In this document: in pieces, positions 1 through 8,427 of the stretch
How positions within the stretch are numbered: position 1 is the first letter of the stretch
Layout: every line of letters begins with the position of its first letter
Assembly (NCBI GenBank): GCA_004283105.1
Contig: SHLN01000047.1
Span: forward strand, 1 to 13,293
Reading direction: 5' to 3'
DNA: 13,293 bases
From: Acidimicrobiia bacterium
GTDB lineage: Bacteria > Actinomycetota > Acidimicrobiia > Spongiisociales > SHLN01
Made by a program: the position numbers and the translations under genes
The notes under the pieces: generated by a model
What the model was told of the DNA's origin: nothing
Databases searched by the model: none
What the model saw: only the letters and a program-made list of their open reading frames with translations

Positions 1-573
1 ATGGCCGATCAGGCCAAATTTGAAGAAGATGCCATGCAGTTTGCGCCGCAGCTGTATTCGGCCGCGTTGCGGATGACCCGCAATCCTGCCGATGCCGAGG
101 ATGTCGTCCAGGAGACGTTTCTCAAGGCCTATCGGGGATATCACACGTTCCAGGAAGGGACGAACCTGAAGGCATGGCTGTACCGGATTCTCACCAACAC
201 GTACATCAACCGGTATCGCAAGAAGACCCGCCGTCCCCAGGAGGTCGAGCTCGGGGAGTTGGAGGATTTCTACCTCTTCAAGCGGCTCAACCAAACGGGC
301 AGCACCGGGGGAGCGAGTCGCAGTGCCGAAGAAGAAGTGCTCGAACGTTTCGGCGACAGTGACATCAAAGAGGCGGTGGAATCGCTTCCCGAGCACTTCC
401 GACTGCCGGTCCTGTTGGCCGACGTCGAAGGTTTTTCATACAAGGAAATCGCCGAAATCCTTGATGTTCCGATCGGGACCGTCATGTCGCGCCTTCATCG
501 TGGAAGAAAGGCGCTCCAACAGCGGTTGTTTGAGTTTGCAAAGGAACACGGACTCGTAGGGCCCAAAGAATGA
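1..573 (+). CDS. sigR: ECF RNA polymerase sigma factor, SigR/SigH type
   Basis: This is a 190-residue extracytoplasmic-function sigma factor that directs RNA polymerase to stress promoters. Region 2 spans about residues 17-77 and contains ALRMTRNPADAEDVVQETF and NLKAWLYRILTNTYINRYRK, which are very close to mycobacterial SigH and Streptomyces SigR. Region 4, a helix-turn-helix, spans about residues 127-175 (DVEGFSYKEIAEILD, IGTVMSRLHRGRKAL). In the known family this factor drives the disulfide-stress (thioredoxin) regulon and is held inactive by a redox-sensitive zinc anti-sigma factor. The next gene encodes exactly such a protein and overlaps this one by ATGA. The ATG lies at the first base of the window, so a longer upstream start cannot be excluded; SigR in Streptomyces is known to have an N-terminally extended form. 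The promoter lies outside the window. The functional class is near certain; the name SigR rather than SigH is a convention. Confidence 0.95.
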   Translation: MADQAKFEEDAMQFAPQLYSAALRMTRNPADAEDVVQETFLKAYRGYHTFQEGTNLKAWLYRILTNTYINRYRKKTRRPQEVELGELEDFYLFKRLNQTGSTGGASRSAEEEVLERFGDSDIKEAVESLPEHFRLPVLLADVEGFSYKEIAEILDVPIGTVMSRLHRGRKALQQRLFEFAKEHGLVGPKE

Positions 574-821
574 ACTGCGACAAAGTCGTCAACGAGGTGT
601 ACACGTTCCTCGACGGAGAGCTCACGGGAGTTCGACGGACGATGATCGAATACCACCTCCGGAAATGCCCTCCGTGCGCCGATTCCTTTCACTTCGAAGA
701 ACGTCTTCTCTTCTTGGTGAGGCGCTCTTGCAGCGATGGTGACGAGGTTCCCGCGGAACTTTTTCACCGGTTGCAAGCGTTAATACAACAAGAGGCAACT
801 GAGGGGACCTCCGGCGAGTAA
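570..821 (+). CDS. rsrA: Zinc-binding anti-sigma factor, RsrA/RshA type
   Basis: This 83-residue protein has the ZAS anti-sigma signature H29-x3-C33-x2-C36, with an additional upstream Cys at position 3 matching the conserved N-terminal Cys of RsrA. In the family these residues bind zinc in the reduced state. Oxidation forms a disulfide, expels zinc and releases the sigma factor. The ATG overlaps the sigma-factor stop (ATGA), so the two should be made in fixed ratio by translational coupling, as expected for a sigma/anti-sigma pair. The protein is short, with no membrane segment, so it should be cytoplasmic. The C-terminal tail (about residues 60-83) is not distinctive. Assignment rests on the motif, the size and the adjacency to sigR. 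Confidence 0.92.
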   Translation: MNCDKVVNEVYTFLDGELTGVRRTMIEYHLRKCPPCADSFHFEERLLFLVRRSCSDGDEVPAELFHRLQALIQQEATEGTSGE

Positions 822-858
822 CTGCCGGGTCCTTGTTCCCCAGGGGGTCATTAACAAT

Positions 859-1050
859 ATGAGTGAATCAACCCTGAAGGGCAACCGCATTCGTGGCGGT
901 GTACGTCCTTCTCGAACATATCAATCAGGCCGTGTCTGTGCAGAGAAAGAGTGCAACACGAGGTTGTCCCAGTACAACCGCCGTGAGCACTGCTTCCAAC
1001 ACGCACCGACCCGCTTTCCGCGTCTGCGGGGCCGAATCGTCGCAGACTGA
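859..1050 (+). CDS. Small putative zinc-knuckle protein downstream of sigR-rsrA
   Basis: A 63-residue basic ORF. A purine-rich AGGGGG (842-847) lies 11 nt before the ATG. Residues 26-48 carry C27-x4-C32-x12-C45-x2-H48 around a TRLSQYNRREHC core. The spacing suggests one zinc site, or a thiol pair that could respond to oxidation. The flanks are rich in Arg (RIRGGVRPSR before, FPRLRGRIVAD after), compatible with nucleic-acid or RNA polymerase contact. The gene sits 37 bp after rsrA in the same direction, and a strong hairpin terminator follows 21 bp after its stop, so it is probably the last gene of the sigR transcript. I do not recognise a named family; a role in the thiol-stress response is inferred from position only. 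Its short length leaves some doubt that it is coding, but the orderly Cys/His spacing argues for it. Confidence 0.68.
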   Translation: MSESTLKGNRIRGGVRPSRTYQSGRVCAEKECNTRLSQYNRREHCFQHAPTRFPRLRGRIVAD

Positions 1051-1071
1051 CCAGTAACCAACGCGAGCAGC

Positions 1072-1102
1072 ACCGACCACCGGGTTCGCCCCGGTGGTCG
1101 GT
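1072..1102 (+). terminator. Hairpin terminator after the sigR cassette
   Basis: A perfect 13-bp inverted repeat, ACCGACCACCGGG (1072-1084) and CCCGGTGGTCGGT (1090-1102), encloses a 5-nt TTCGC loop. It starts 21 bp after the stop of the small zinc-knuckle ORF. Only a weak T-containing tail follows (TGCATTCC), as is common for actinobacterial hairpin terminators. It most likely ends the sigR-rsrA transcript. Confidence 0.75.
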
Positions 1103-1112
1103 TGCATTCCCG

Positions 1113-1161
1113 CTGCCCGCTGCCCGCTGCCCGCCACCCGCTGCCCGCCACACGTTGCCCA
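1113..1161 (+). repeat. Degenerate 7-bp tandem repeat (CTGCCCG-like), seven units
   Basis: Seven consecutive heptads in strict register: CTGCCCG three times, then CCACCCG, CTGCCCG, CCACACG and TTGCCCA. The array lies in the non-coding gap between the sigR terminator and the next gene. The same unit length and a related sequence (CTGYYYN) occur after lysS (12708-12763) and, on the opposite strand, at the end of folK (8349-8369). This is direct pattern observation; the function is unknown. Confidence 0.85.
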
Positions 1162-1163
1162 CA

Positions 1164-1225
1164 GCAGATGCAAAGCATCTGCCAAGCAACGCCGAAGGCG
1201 TTGCCAGCGTCGGCGAAGCCGTTGC
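1164..1225 (+). repeat. Three tandem 19-nt palindromes with 3-nt loops
   Basis: Three successive inverted repeats, each an 8-bp stem with a triloop. The first is GCAGATGC-AAA-GCATCTGC (1164-1182). The second is GCAACGCC-GAA-GGCGTTGC (1186-1204). The third is GCGTCGGC-GAA-GCCGTTGC (1207-1225), with one T-T mismatch and one G-T wobble. Their centres are 22 and 21 bp apart, about two helical turns. The last one ends 7 bp before a candidate -10 element. A fourth, related palindrome with the same GCAAC/GTTGC outer stem is at 13272-13288. They could be operator sites or members of a dispersed REP-like repeat. Confidence 0.85.
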
Positions 1226-1232
1226 CGGCGGC

Positions 1233-1238
1233 TATTCT
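1233..1238 (+). promoter_or_regulatory. Candidate -10 element for a leaderless transcript
   Basis: TATTCT fits the actinobacterial TANNNT -10 pattern and lies 8 nt before the ATG at 1247. The stretch between them is pyrimidine-rich and holds no Shine-Dalgarno sequence, which points to leaderless transcription starting at or just before the start codon. No clear -35 hexamer is visible. Confidence 0.4.
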
Positions 1239-1246
1239 CCTCCCCA

Positions 1247-1519
1247 ATGAAGCGTTTTGCCGCCCTTGTGTTTGTCCTCGTGAGCCTCGCCGTGCCCGCC
1301 CATGCGGTCACCGTCGTTCCATCCGTGGCCGCTCAGCAGGCCCAGGACGGGCCGGCCATCGTCATCGATGATTCCGGCGACCTTCCCGAAGAGGAGGCCT
1401 GGACCTTCCGATTCCTCGTGCCGACCCTCATGGTCATGGCGCTCGCCATGGTGGTCGGGCTTGTCGTTTGGTATCAACGGGGTCTCAACAGCCGGTACCG
1501 GATCCGCGACGCTGAATGA
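1247..1519 (+). CDS. Small exported/membrane-anchored protein of unknown function
   Basis: A 90-residue protein with a typical signal peptide: basic MKR, a hydrophobic core (about residues 4-16), and a likely signal peptidase site after PAHA (residue 20). An acidic extracytoplasmic stretch follows (DDSGDLPEEEAW, about residues 41-52). A transmembrane helix lies at about residues 56-76 (LVPTLMVMALAMVVGLVVWY), ending in a short basic tail. The likely topology is a small single-span protein with its N-terminal part outside. I chose the ATG at 1247 because the signal peptide begins there; an in-frame ATG at 1094 would force translation through a terminator hairpin, heptad repeats and palindromes. 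The stop overlaps the start of the DUF2342 gene (ATGA), so the two are probably co-translated. No family is recognised. Confidence 0.75.
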   Translation: MKRFAALVFVLVSLAVPAHAVTVVPSVAAQQAQDGPAIVIDDSGDLPEEEAWTFRFLVPTLMVMALAMVVGLVVWYQRGLNSRYRIRDAE

Positions 1520-2526
1520 TCGACTGGGACCTGGCGGTCCGGATCGCATCACGGTTTGCCGGGACCTATCCGCTCGAGGGCACCTACCACGCTGATCTGC
1601 TGGCCCGCGAGGCCCCCGGCATCGTCGCCGAGGCCGCCCAGATGGTCGAAGCCGAGACCCGCCTTGCGTCGGTCGGAGTCCCCGAGGTAGCCGTCGTAAC
1701 TCGTAAGCAATGGGCGGAGAGCAACGTATCGGTGTTCTCCAAGCTCCTGGCTCCGGCCGAAGCCGCCATCAAGAAGCAGAACCCGCTCGCCTCCCGGGTA
1801 GTCGCCGCCGAGATGGGCGCCGTGCTCGGCTTCCTTGCTCGCAAGGTCCTCGGACAGTACGAGCTGGTGCTGCCCGGTGACGATACGAACGGGGACGTCG
1901 TCTACCTGGTCGGAGCGAACGTGCTGTCGATGGAGCGAAGCAACCAGTTCCGTCCCCATGAATTCCGGCTCTGGATCGCCCTCCATGAGTGCGCTCACCG
2001 CCTCCAGTTCGTCGGGGTTCCGTGGCTGCGTGAGTACTTCCTGGAGCTAGTCGGGGAGCTCGTCGCCTCAGCCGTTCCCGAGCCGGGCCGATGGGCCAGA
2101 GTGATGGCCGATGTCAGACGGGCCAATGAGGAAGGCGAGCCGCTTATCGGGGAAACCGGGCTCTTCGGTCTTTTTGCGTCCTCGTCCCAAAAGGACCTGC
2201 TGGAACGGGTGCAAGCACTCATGTCCCTGCTGGAGGGACACGGGCACGTTGTGATGGATCGCATCGGCCGCCGCGAGCTCGCCTCGCAGCGACGCATGGC
2301 GGCGGTCCTCAAGCAGCGCCGCAAGGATCCCCGCACCGCCACCTTCCTCCGTATCAGCGGCCTCGAAATGAAGATGCGCCAGTACGAGCAGGGGGAACGC
2401 TTCGTGCTGGCCGTCGAACGCGAGGCGGGATGGGAGACTCTCGACCGGGTCTGGGCTAGTCCCGACTCGCTCCCGACCCTTGCCGAGATCACCGACCCGG
2501 ACCAGTGGCTGAGACGGGTCGCGTAG
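1516..2526 (+). CDS. DUF2342 / F420-biosynthesis-associated zinc metalloprotease-like protein
   Basis: A 336-residue protein of the actinobacterial family annotated as DUF2342, zinc-dependent metalloprotease-like, or coenzyme F420 biosynthesis-associated. The visible signature is an HExxH zinc site, H157-E158-C-A-H161, in an otherwise helical protein. The C-terminal ISGLEMKMRQYEQGERFV (around residues 278-296) is a typical family segment. The family name reflects co-occurrence with F420-using genomes; no reaction is established that I can cite. In M. tuberculosis the homologue (Rv3626c) lies immediately upstream of tilS and hpt, the same order as here. There is no signal peptide, so it should be cytoplasmic. 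It is coupled by ATGA to the small membrane protein upstream and followed 22 bp later by tilS. The family assignment is firm; enzymatic activity is unproven. Confidence 0.88.
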   Translation: MIDWDLAVRIASRFAGTYPLEGTYHADLLAREAPGIVAEAAQMVEAETRLASVGVPEVAVVTRKQWAESNVSVFSKLLAPAEAAIKKQNPLASRVVAAEMGAVLGFLARKVLGQYELVLPGDDTNGDVVYLVGANVLSMERSNQFRPHEFRLWIALHECAHRLQFVGVPWLREYFLELVGELVASAVPEPGRWARVMADVRRANEEGEPLIGETGLFGLFASSSQKDLLERVQALMSLLEGHGHVVMDRIGRRELASQRRMAAVLKQRRKDPRTATFLRISGLEMKMRQYEQGERFVLAVEREAGWETLDRVWASPDSLPTLAEITDPDQWLRRVA

Positions 2527-2548
2527 TGACGGCGGCGGATCGCGGATC

Positions 2549-3874
2549 ATGTCCAATCGGGAATTAGCCGACTCGGTCAGGGCCCGGGCCACCATTCCGG
2601 CGGGCCCGCTCGTGGTGGCGTTGTCGGGAGGAGCCGACAGTGCTGTGCTCGCCTGGGCGGCGACGGCCGTCTCGGACACAGTGCGGGCGGTCTTCGTCGA
2701 TCACCGGCTCGACGCATCGGAGCGGCTGGGCGCGGCCGCCCACCGGATTGCCGACGAGCTCGGAATCAGCCTCGACATCGTCGCCGCGCCCACCGATCGT
2801 TCGGTGCCGTCGTTCGAAGAGGCGGCCAGGACGGCCCGGTATGCCGCCCTGATGACGACGGTCAAGCCCGATGAGCTCATCCTGACCGGGCACACTGCCG
2901 ACGATCAGGCCGAGACGGTCCTCGGCCACTTCCTGCGCGGAGCCGGAGCGGCCGGTTTGGCCGGCATCCCGGCCCGGCGTGGCCAGATTGTCCGGCCGCT
3001 GCTGTCGATCGCCCGCTCGGAAACCCGGGCATTGGCCGATCTGCTCGGCCTGCCGTACGCGGACGATCCGGAGAACGCCTCCCGGGAGCCGCGTCGGAAT
3101 CGGTTGCGCCACGAGCTCATTCCCCGGCTCGAAGAAACGTACAACCCGCAGCTGCGCCGGGCGCTCGGGCGCACCGCCGGGGTGATGGCCGCCGATGAGG
3201 CCCTGCTGGGAGAGGCCGCCGAACGGGTGCCGATCCTGGCCGACGATGAGGCCGTGTCGGTTCCGGCCCCGGCATTGGCGGTCCTGCCCGAGGCAATCGC
3301 CGGACGGGTGGCCCGGCGGGCTCTGCGCCGTGCCCGCGGACCGCACGGTGGCTCCTTCGAGGAGGTTTCAGCCTTGCTCGACGTCGCGCTCGGCCGCCGG
3401 ACCGGCGTGGAGCTGACCGGTGGATTGCGGGTCGAACGGGAAGGCCCCATGGTGGTCCTGCGCCTCGCCGACCCCCCGCCGGCAGACGCCATCGAACTGG
3501 TGGTGCCCGGCCGGGTCGAATTCGACCGGTGGCGGCTGCAGTTCGCGCTGACCGACACGGGACCCGGACCCCGTCGGATCGGCGCCCGCACGCTGCACCT
3601 GGATGCCGGACTGACCGGCGAGTCGATTCTCATTCGACCGGGCCGCGACGATGACCGTATCGAGATCGGCACCGGGACCAAACCGGTCCGGGAGGCGATG
3701 GCCGAGGCAGGAGTGGCCCGGCGGTTCCGGCCTCGCTGGCCGGTGGTGGTCGCCGGGGGGCGGTTGGCGGCCATCCCCGGCGTGAGGGCCGCGGACTGGG
3801 CCAGGACATCGGCCGAAACGGCGCGCTACCTTGTGGCGCGAATCGACAACGGACGGTCGGCGGAAGGAACCTGA
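2549..3874 (+). CDS. tilS: tRNA(Ile)-lysidine synthetase
   Basis: TilS uses ATP and lysine to convert C34 of the tRNA-Ile CAU anticodon to lysidine, so that the tRNA reads AUA and is charged with isoleucine. It is a cytoplasmic, normally essential enzyme. The N-terminal PP-loop ATPase motif SGGADS is at residues 26-31. Further family segments are VDHRLD (about 50-55), LTGHTADDQAETVLGHFLRG (about 111-130) and the conserved RNRLRHELIPRLE. At 441 residues the protein carries the C-terminal TilS domain, ending in RPRWPVVVAGGRLAAIPGVR. It starts 22 bp after the DUF2342 gene and its stop overlaps the hpt start as TGATG. The tilS-hpt-ftsH order is widespread in Gram-positive bacteria. Third positions are strongly GC-rich, like the rest of the run. 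Confidence 0.96.
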   Translation: MSNRELADSVRARATIPAGPLVVALSGGADSAVLAWAATAVSDTVRAVFVDHRLDASERLGAAAHRIADELGISLDIVAAPTDRSVPSFEEAARTARYAALMTTVKPDELILTGHTADDQAETVLGHFLRGAGAAGLAGIPARRGQIVRPLLSIARSETRALADLLGLPYADDPENASREPRRNRLRHELIPRLEETYNPQLRRALGRTAGVMAADEALLGEAAERVPILADDEAVSVPAPALAVLPEAIAGRVARRALRRARGPHGGSFEEVSALLDVALGRRTGVELTGGLRVEREGPMVVLRLADPPPADAIELVVPGRVEFDRWRLQFALTDTGPGPRRIGARTLHLDAGLTGESILIRPGRDDDRIEIGTGTKPVREAMAEAGVARRFRPRWPVVVAGGRLAAIPGVRAADWARTSAETARYLVARIDNGRSAEGT

Positions 3875-4410
3875 TGGAAACCATCGGAAAGATACTGATC
3901 ACCGAGGACGAGATCGCCGACGCAGTAGCCCGGATGGGACGCGAGATATCGGCCGATTACGACGGCAAGGAACTGCTTCTGGTCGGGATCCTCAAGGGCG
4001 CCTTCCTCACCATGGCCGACCTGGCGCGCCAGATCACCGTCCCGGTCGAATTCGACTTCATGGCCGTGTCCTCCTACGGCGATGCCACCAAATCCTCCGG
4101 CGTGGTCCGGATTCTCAAAGACCTCGACCAGGAGATCTCCAATCGGCACGTGGTGATCGTCGAGGACATCGTCGACACCGGTCTCACCCTGCACTATCTG
4201 CTCGAGAACCTGCGGGTTCGTCAACCGGCCTCTATCGAAATCGCCGCCCTGCTCGTCAAGGAAGGGATTCAGCAGATCCCGATCGACGTGAAATACCGGG
4301 GATTCGACATTCCGCCCGATTTCGTCGTCGGCTACGGGCTCGATTACACCGGATTGTTCCGGAATCTTCCGTACGTGTCCGTGCTCGACCCCGACAACCT
4401 GCCGGTCTAG
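3874..4410 (+). CDS. hpt: Hypoxanthine(-guanine) phosphoribosyltransferase
   Basis: Salvages hypoxanthine and guanine to IMP and GMP using PRPP, in the cytoplasm. The 178-residue length is normal for the family. The PRPP-binding signature is VVIVEDIVDTGLTL (about residues 92-105). The N-terminal LLLVGILKGAFLTMADLAR and the substrate-loop VSSYGDATKSSG are typical, as is the C-terminal GYGLDYTGLFRNLPYV, where many relatives have AERYRNLPYI instead of TGLFRNLPYV. The ATG overlaps the tilS stop (TGATG), with GGAAGGA at 3862-3868 as ribosome binding site, so it is translationally coupled. A gap of about 120 bp separates it from ftsH. Whether the enzyme prefers hypoxanthine or guanine cannot be read from the sequence. 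Confidence 0.95.
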   Translation: METIGKILITEDEIADAVARMGREISADYDGKELLLVGILKGAFLTMADLARQITVPVEFDFMAVSSYGDATKSSGVVRILKDLDQEISNRHVVIVEDIVDTGLTLHYLLENLRVRQPASIEIAALLVKEGIQQIPIDVKYRGFDIPPDFVVGYGLDYTGLFRNLPYVSVLDPDNLPV

Positions 4411-4532
4411 GAGAACGGGCTCTTCTACAGATTGGCCTGTCGCTTGCCGACTGAGTTACCTACCATTGATGACTACCGTGATCCGACGAGGGCGGGAATG
4501 TCCTGTCTCTCCGAGGTCTTGATAAGGACATC

Positions 4533-6463
<1,931 letters not shown>

Positions 6464-6467
<4 letters not shown>

Positions 6468-7303
6468 CCTGGTCGGCCGCCACCACCCGTCTCTGGGACG
6501 GGTCCCGCACGGTCATCATGGGAGTGCTGAACGTCACGCCCGATTCGTTTTCCGACGGCGGCCGGTACGCATCTGTTGAGGCGGCCATCGGCCACGGCGT
6601 CGAGATGGCCGGACAGGGTGCCGGCATCATCGATGTGGGCGGTGAATCAACGAGACCCGGCGCCGAGCCGGTCCCGGCCCGGGATGAGCTCGAGCGGGTG
6701 ATCCCGGTCGTGGCCGGTCTGACCGAGCGGGGGATAGCCGTCTCCATCGACACGGCGAAGCCGGAGGTAGCCAGGGCGGCCCTCGAGGCCGGCGCCCTTG
6801 TCGTGAACGACGTAACCGGACTGGCGGACCCGCTCATGGCGCCGCTCGTGGCCGAATTCTCCGCCGGTGTGGTCATCATGCACATGCAGGGGCAGCCGCG
6901 CACCATGCAGGACGATCCCCACTACGAAGACGTCGTCGGCGAGGTCCGCGACTACCTGCTCGCCCGCGCCCGGGCGGCGGAGGAAGCCGGTGTTCGTCGC
7001 GAGTGCATCGCCGTCGATCCCGGCATCGGGTTCGGCAAGACGTTTGAGCACAATCTCGAATTGCTCCGGAATCTCCAGGTGCTGGTGGAAACCGGCTATC
7101 CGGTGCTGCTGGGGGCATCGCGCAAGGCGTTTCTGGGGCGAATCCTCGGTGGATCGGTCCCGGCGCCCGAGCGAGATCCGGCGACCGGCGCTACCGTAGC
7201 GCTGGCGATAGAGCAAGGGGTGGCCATAGTGCGGGTGCACAACGTGGCGATGACAACGCAGATAGCGCGGACCGTCGAGTCGATTCTCGGACGGGATTCC
7301 TGA
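6464..7303 (+). CDS. folP: Dihydropteroate synthase
   Basis: Joins 6-hydroxymethyl-7,8-dihydropterin diphosphate to p-aminobenzoate, giving dihydropteroate; this is the sulfonamide target. Family motifs in order: MGVLNVTPDSFSDGG, VGGESTRPGA, VSIDTAKPEVA, VVNDVTG, VIMHMQGQPRTMQ, DPGIGFGKTFEHNLELL, LLGASRKAFLG and the C-terminal RVHNV. From the proposed CTG start the protein has 279 residues, normal for the family. Starting at the first ATG (6518) gives 261 residues and removes the first beta strand of the barrel. The gene follows ftsH with overlap, and its stop overlaps the next ORF (TGATG). In M. tuberculosis folE lies between ftsH and folP; it is not here. The product is certain; the exact start is not. 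Confidence 0.95.
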
Positions 7304-7782
7304 TGGCGGGCCTTGAACCACGGGGCTTCGTGTGGGTCATTTCCCGGCGCCTCGCCCTTTCCGAACGGATCGGGGGACAGGGTCTCCAGCATCGACGGGT
7401 TCGACGCAGCGAGGAAATCGACTGGCTGCGGGACGAAGGCTTCACCGATGTCCTATCGCTCCTCGAGGGCAACCAGAATCTCGCCTCCTATCGAGAGGCA
7501 GGTATCCGGGCCCATCACGTCTCCCTGCCGACCGACTACGAGGACGCCGAGGCCGAGGTGGTGTTTCGCACGCTGCAACGGATCCTCGGGGATCCCCGCA
7601 ACGTGCTGCTCGTCCACCGGGATCATCTCGACGACACCCTCGTCGGGTTCATGGGTGGGTACCTCATCCGGTCGGGCCTCATCCAGGACCCGATCATGGC
7701 CACGGCCACCATCCAGGAAATCGCCGGTCGGCCGCTCGGTCCCGAGGGCCGCAGGCTGGTCACCGCCACGCTCGAGGAATAG
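7303..7782 (+). CDS. Dual-specificity-phosphatase-fold protein lacking catalytic residues (pseudophosphatase)
   Basis: A 159-residue ORF resembling small bacterial tyrosine/dual-specificity phosphatases in layout: an N-terminal FVWVISRRLALSERIGG strand-turn; EIDWLRDEGFTDVLSLLE; a middle REAGIRAHHVSLPTDYED; and then the strand leading to the active-site loop, NVLLVHRDHLDDTLVG. In active enzymes this loop reads HCxxGxxR. Here H105 is kept, but the nucleophilic Cys is Arg106, the Gly is Leu109 and the phosphate-binding Arg is Thr112, so it should not be catalytic. It overlaps folP by TGATG and lies 46 bp before folK, the position usually held by folB. The reading frame is intact, with codon use like its neighbours, so it is probably functional in a non-catalytic role. 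The fold assignment comes from reading motifs by eye and is moderate in certainty. Confidence 0.7.
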   Translation: MAGLEPRGFVWVISRRLALSERIGGQGLQHRRVRRSEEIDWLRDEGFTDVLSLLEGNQNLASYREAGIRAHHVSLPTDYEDAEAEVVFRTLQRILGDPRNVLLVHRDHLDDTLVGFMGGYLIRSGLIQDPIMATATIQEIAGRPLGPEGRRLVTATLEE

Positions 7783-7828
7783 CGCGATGGGCGCTGCGCC
7801 ATGCGCACGGCGCCCCAGGGAGCGATGA

Positions 7829-8368
7829 ATGGTGCGGGTGGCGGTCGGTTTCGGGTCGAACATCGGCGATCGGCAAGACCATCTCGATGCCGGACTTGGT
7901 GTCCTGAGTGCGTCGTGGACGCCGGTCTCCCGCTCATCGCTCTATGAGTCTGCACCGGTTGGACCGGTTGAACAGGGCCCGTTCTTGAACGCAGTGGCGG
8001 TGTTCGAGACGACGGCGGGTCCGGCCGAGGTCCTGTCCCTCCTGCTGGCAGCCGAGCAATCGCGAGGCCGCACCCGTGAGGTCCGCTGGGGCCCCCGGAC
8101 ACTCGACCTCGACCTGCTCCTGTACGGCGATCGCACGGTCGAGGAACCGGGTCTCACCGTCCCCCACCCAGAACTGACCAACCGTCGCTTCGTCCTCGAG
8201 CCACTCCTGGAAGCCTGGCCGGAAGCGGCGCTACCGGACGGAACGCCGCTCGGTGGTTTTCTACCCGCGGTGCGTGATCAGCACGTCGAGAACGTCGGCC
8301 CCTGGAACGTGAGTCTCTGGAGGCGCACCTGGTGGCGCCTTCTCAAGGCAGTAAGCAGGAAGCAGTAA
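7829..8368 (+). CDS. folK: 2-amino-4-hydroxy-6-hydroxymethyldihydropteridine diphosphokinase (HPPK)
   Basis: Transfers diphosphate from ATP to 6-hydroxymethyl-7,8-dihydropterin, making the FolP substrate. Family motifs: GFGSNIGDR near the N-terminus; QGPFLNAVAVFET; the ATP/Mg site RTREVRWGPRTLDLDLLLYG with its paired Asp residues; and VPHPELTNRRFVLEPLLEAW. The start ATG at 7829 has AGGGAG (7817-7822) at 6 nt; a GTG three bases further on is an alternative. At 179 residues it is slightly longer than the typical core. The C-terminal tail WRRTWWRLLKAVSRKQ is atypical: its last codons, including the stop, are formed by a 7-bp tandem repeat (8349-8369), and a 6-bp hairpin stem lies just before it (8321-8340). 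This suggests the 3' end was rewritten by repeat sequence. The catalytic core is complete. Confidence 0.93.
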   Translation: MVRVAVGFGSNIGDRQDHLDAGLGVLSASWTPVSRSSLYESAPVGPVEQGPFLNAVAVFETTAGPAEVLSLLLAAEQSRGRTREVRWGPRTLDLDLLLYGDRTVEEPGLTVPHPELTNRRFVLEPLLEAWPEAALPDGTPLGGFLPAVRDQHVENVGPWNVSLWRRTWWRLLKAVSRKQ

Positions 8369-8369
8369 G
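8349..8369 (-). repeat. Degenerate 7-bp tandem repeat overlapping the folK stop
   Basis: Three heptads, CAGTAAG, CAGGAAG and CAGTAAG on the plus strand, read as CTTACTG-type units on the minus strand. Rotated, they are CTGCTTA/CTGCTTC, matching the CTGYYYN pattern of the arrays at 1113-1161 and 12708-12763. The array supplies the last FolK codons and its TAA stop. Confidence 0.7.
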
Positions 8370-8380
8370 CATTCTCCTCG

Positions 8381-8427
8381 CCCGCCGAAGGTGGGATCCC
8401 TTCGTTCCCCTCCCGCCGAAGGTGGGA
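8381..8427 (+). repeat. Two direct copies of a 16-bp GAA-triloop palindrome
   Basis: CCCGCCGAAGGTGGGA occurs at 8381-8396 and again at 8412-8427. Each copy can form a 6-bp stem (CCCGCC/GGTGGG, one G-T pair) with a GAA loop. The second copy is extended to an 11-bp stem by CCCCT/AGGGG (8407-8431). That longer hairpin could serve as terminator of the folate run. Confidence 0.8.

Noticed and set aside
1094..1246. N-terminal extension of the small membrane protein to an ATG at 1094
   Set aside because: It would start inside the terminator hairpin and translate the heptads and triloop palindromes into a Cys/Pro/Arg-rich stretch, placing the signal peptide internally.
2905..3774. A 289-codon minus-strand frame opposite tilS, and a 207-codon plus frame over hpt (3831-4454)
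   Set aside because: Both are Arg/Pro/Ser-rich translations typical of out-of-frame high-GC DNA and lie entirely over well-supported genes.
4494..4518. SigR-type promoter upstream of ftsH (GGGAAT, 16 nt, GTC)
   Set aside because: The -10 part is GTC rather than GTT, and transcription would start around or after the ftsH ribosome binding site; probably chance.
7783..7828. GC-rich inverted repeats between the pseudophosphatase gene and folK
   Set aside because: Stems are short and imperfect in very GC-rich DNA, and folK follows at once with a good ribosome binding site; no terminator claim is justified.
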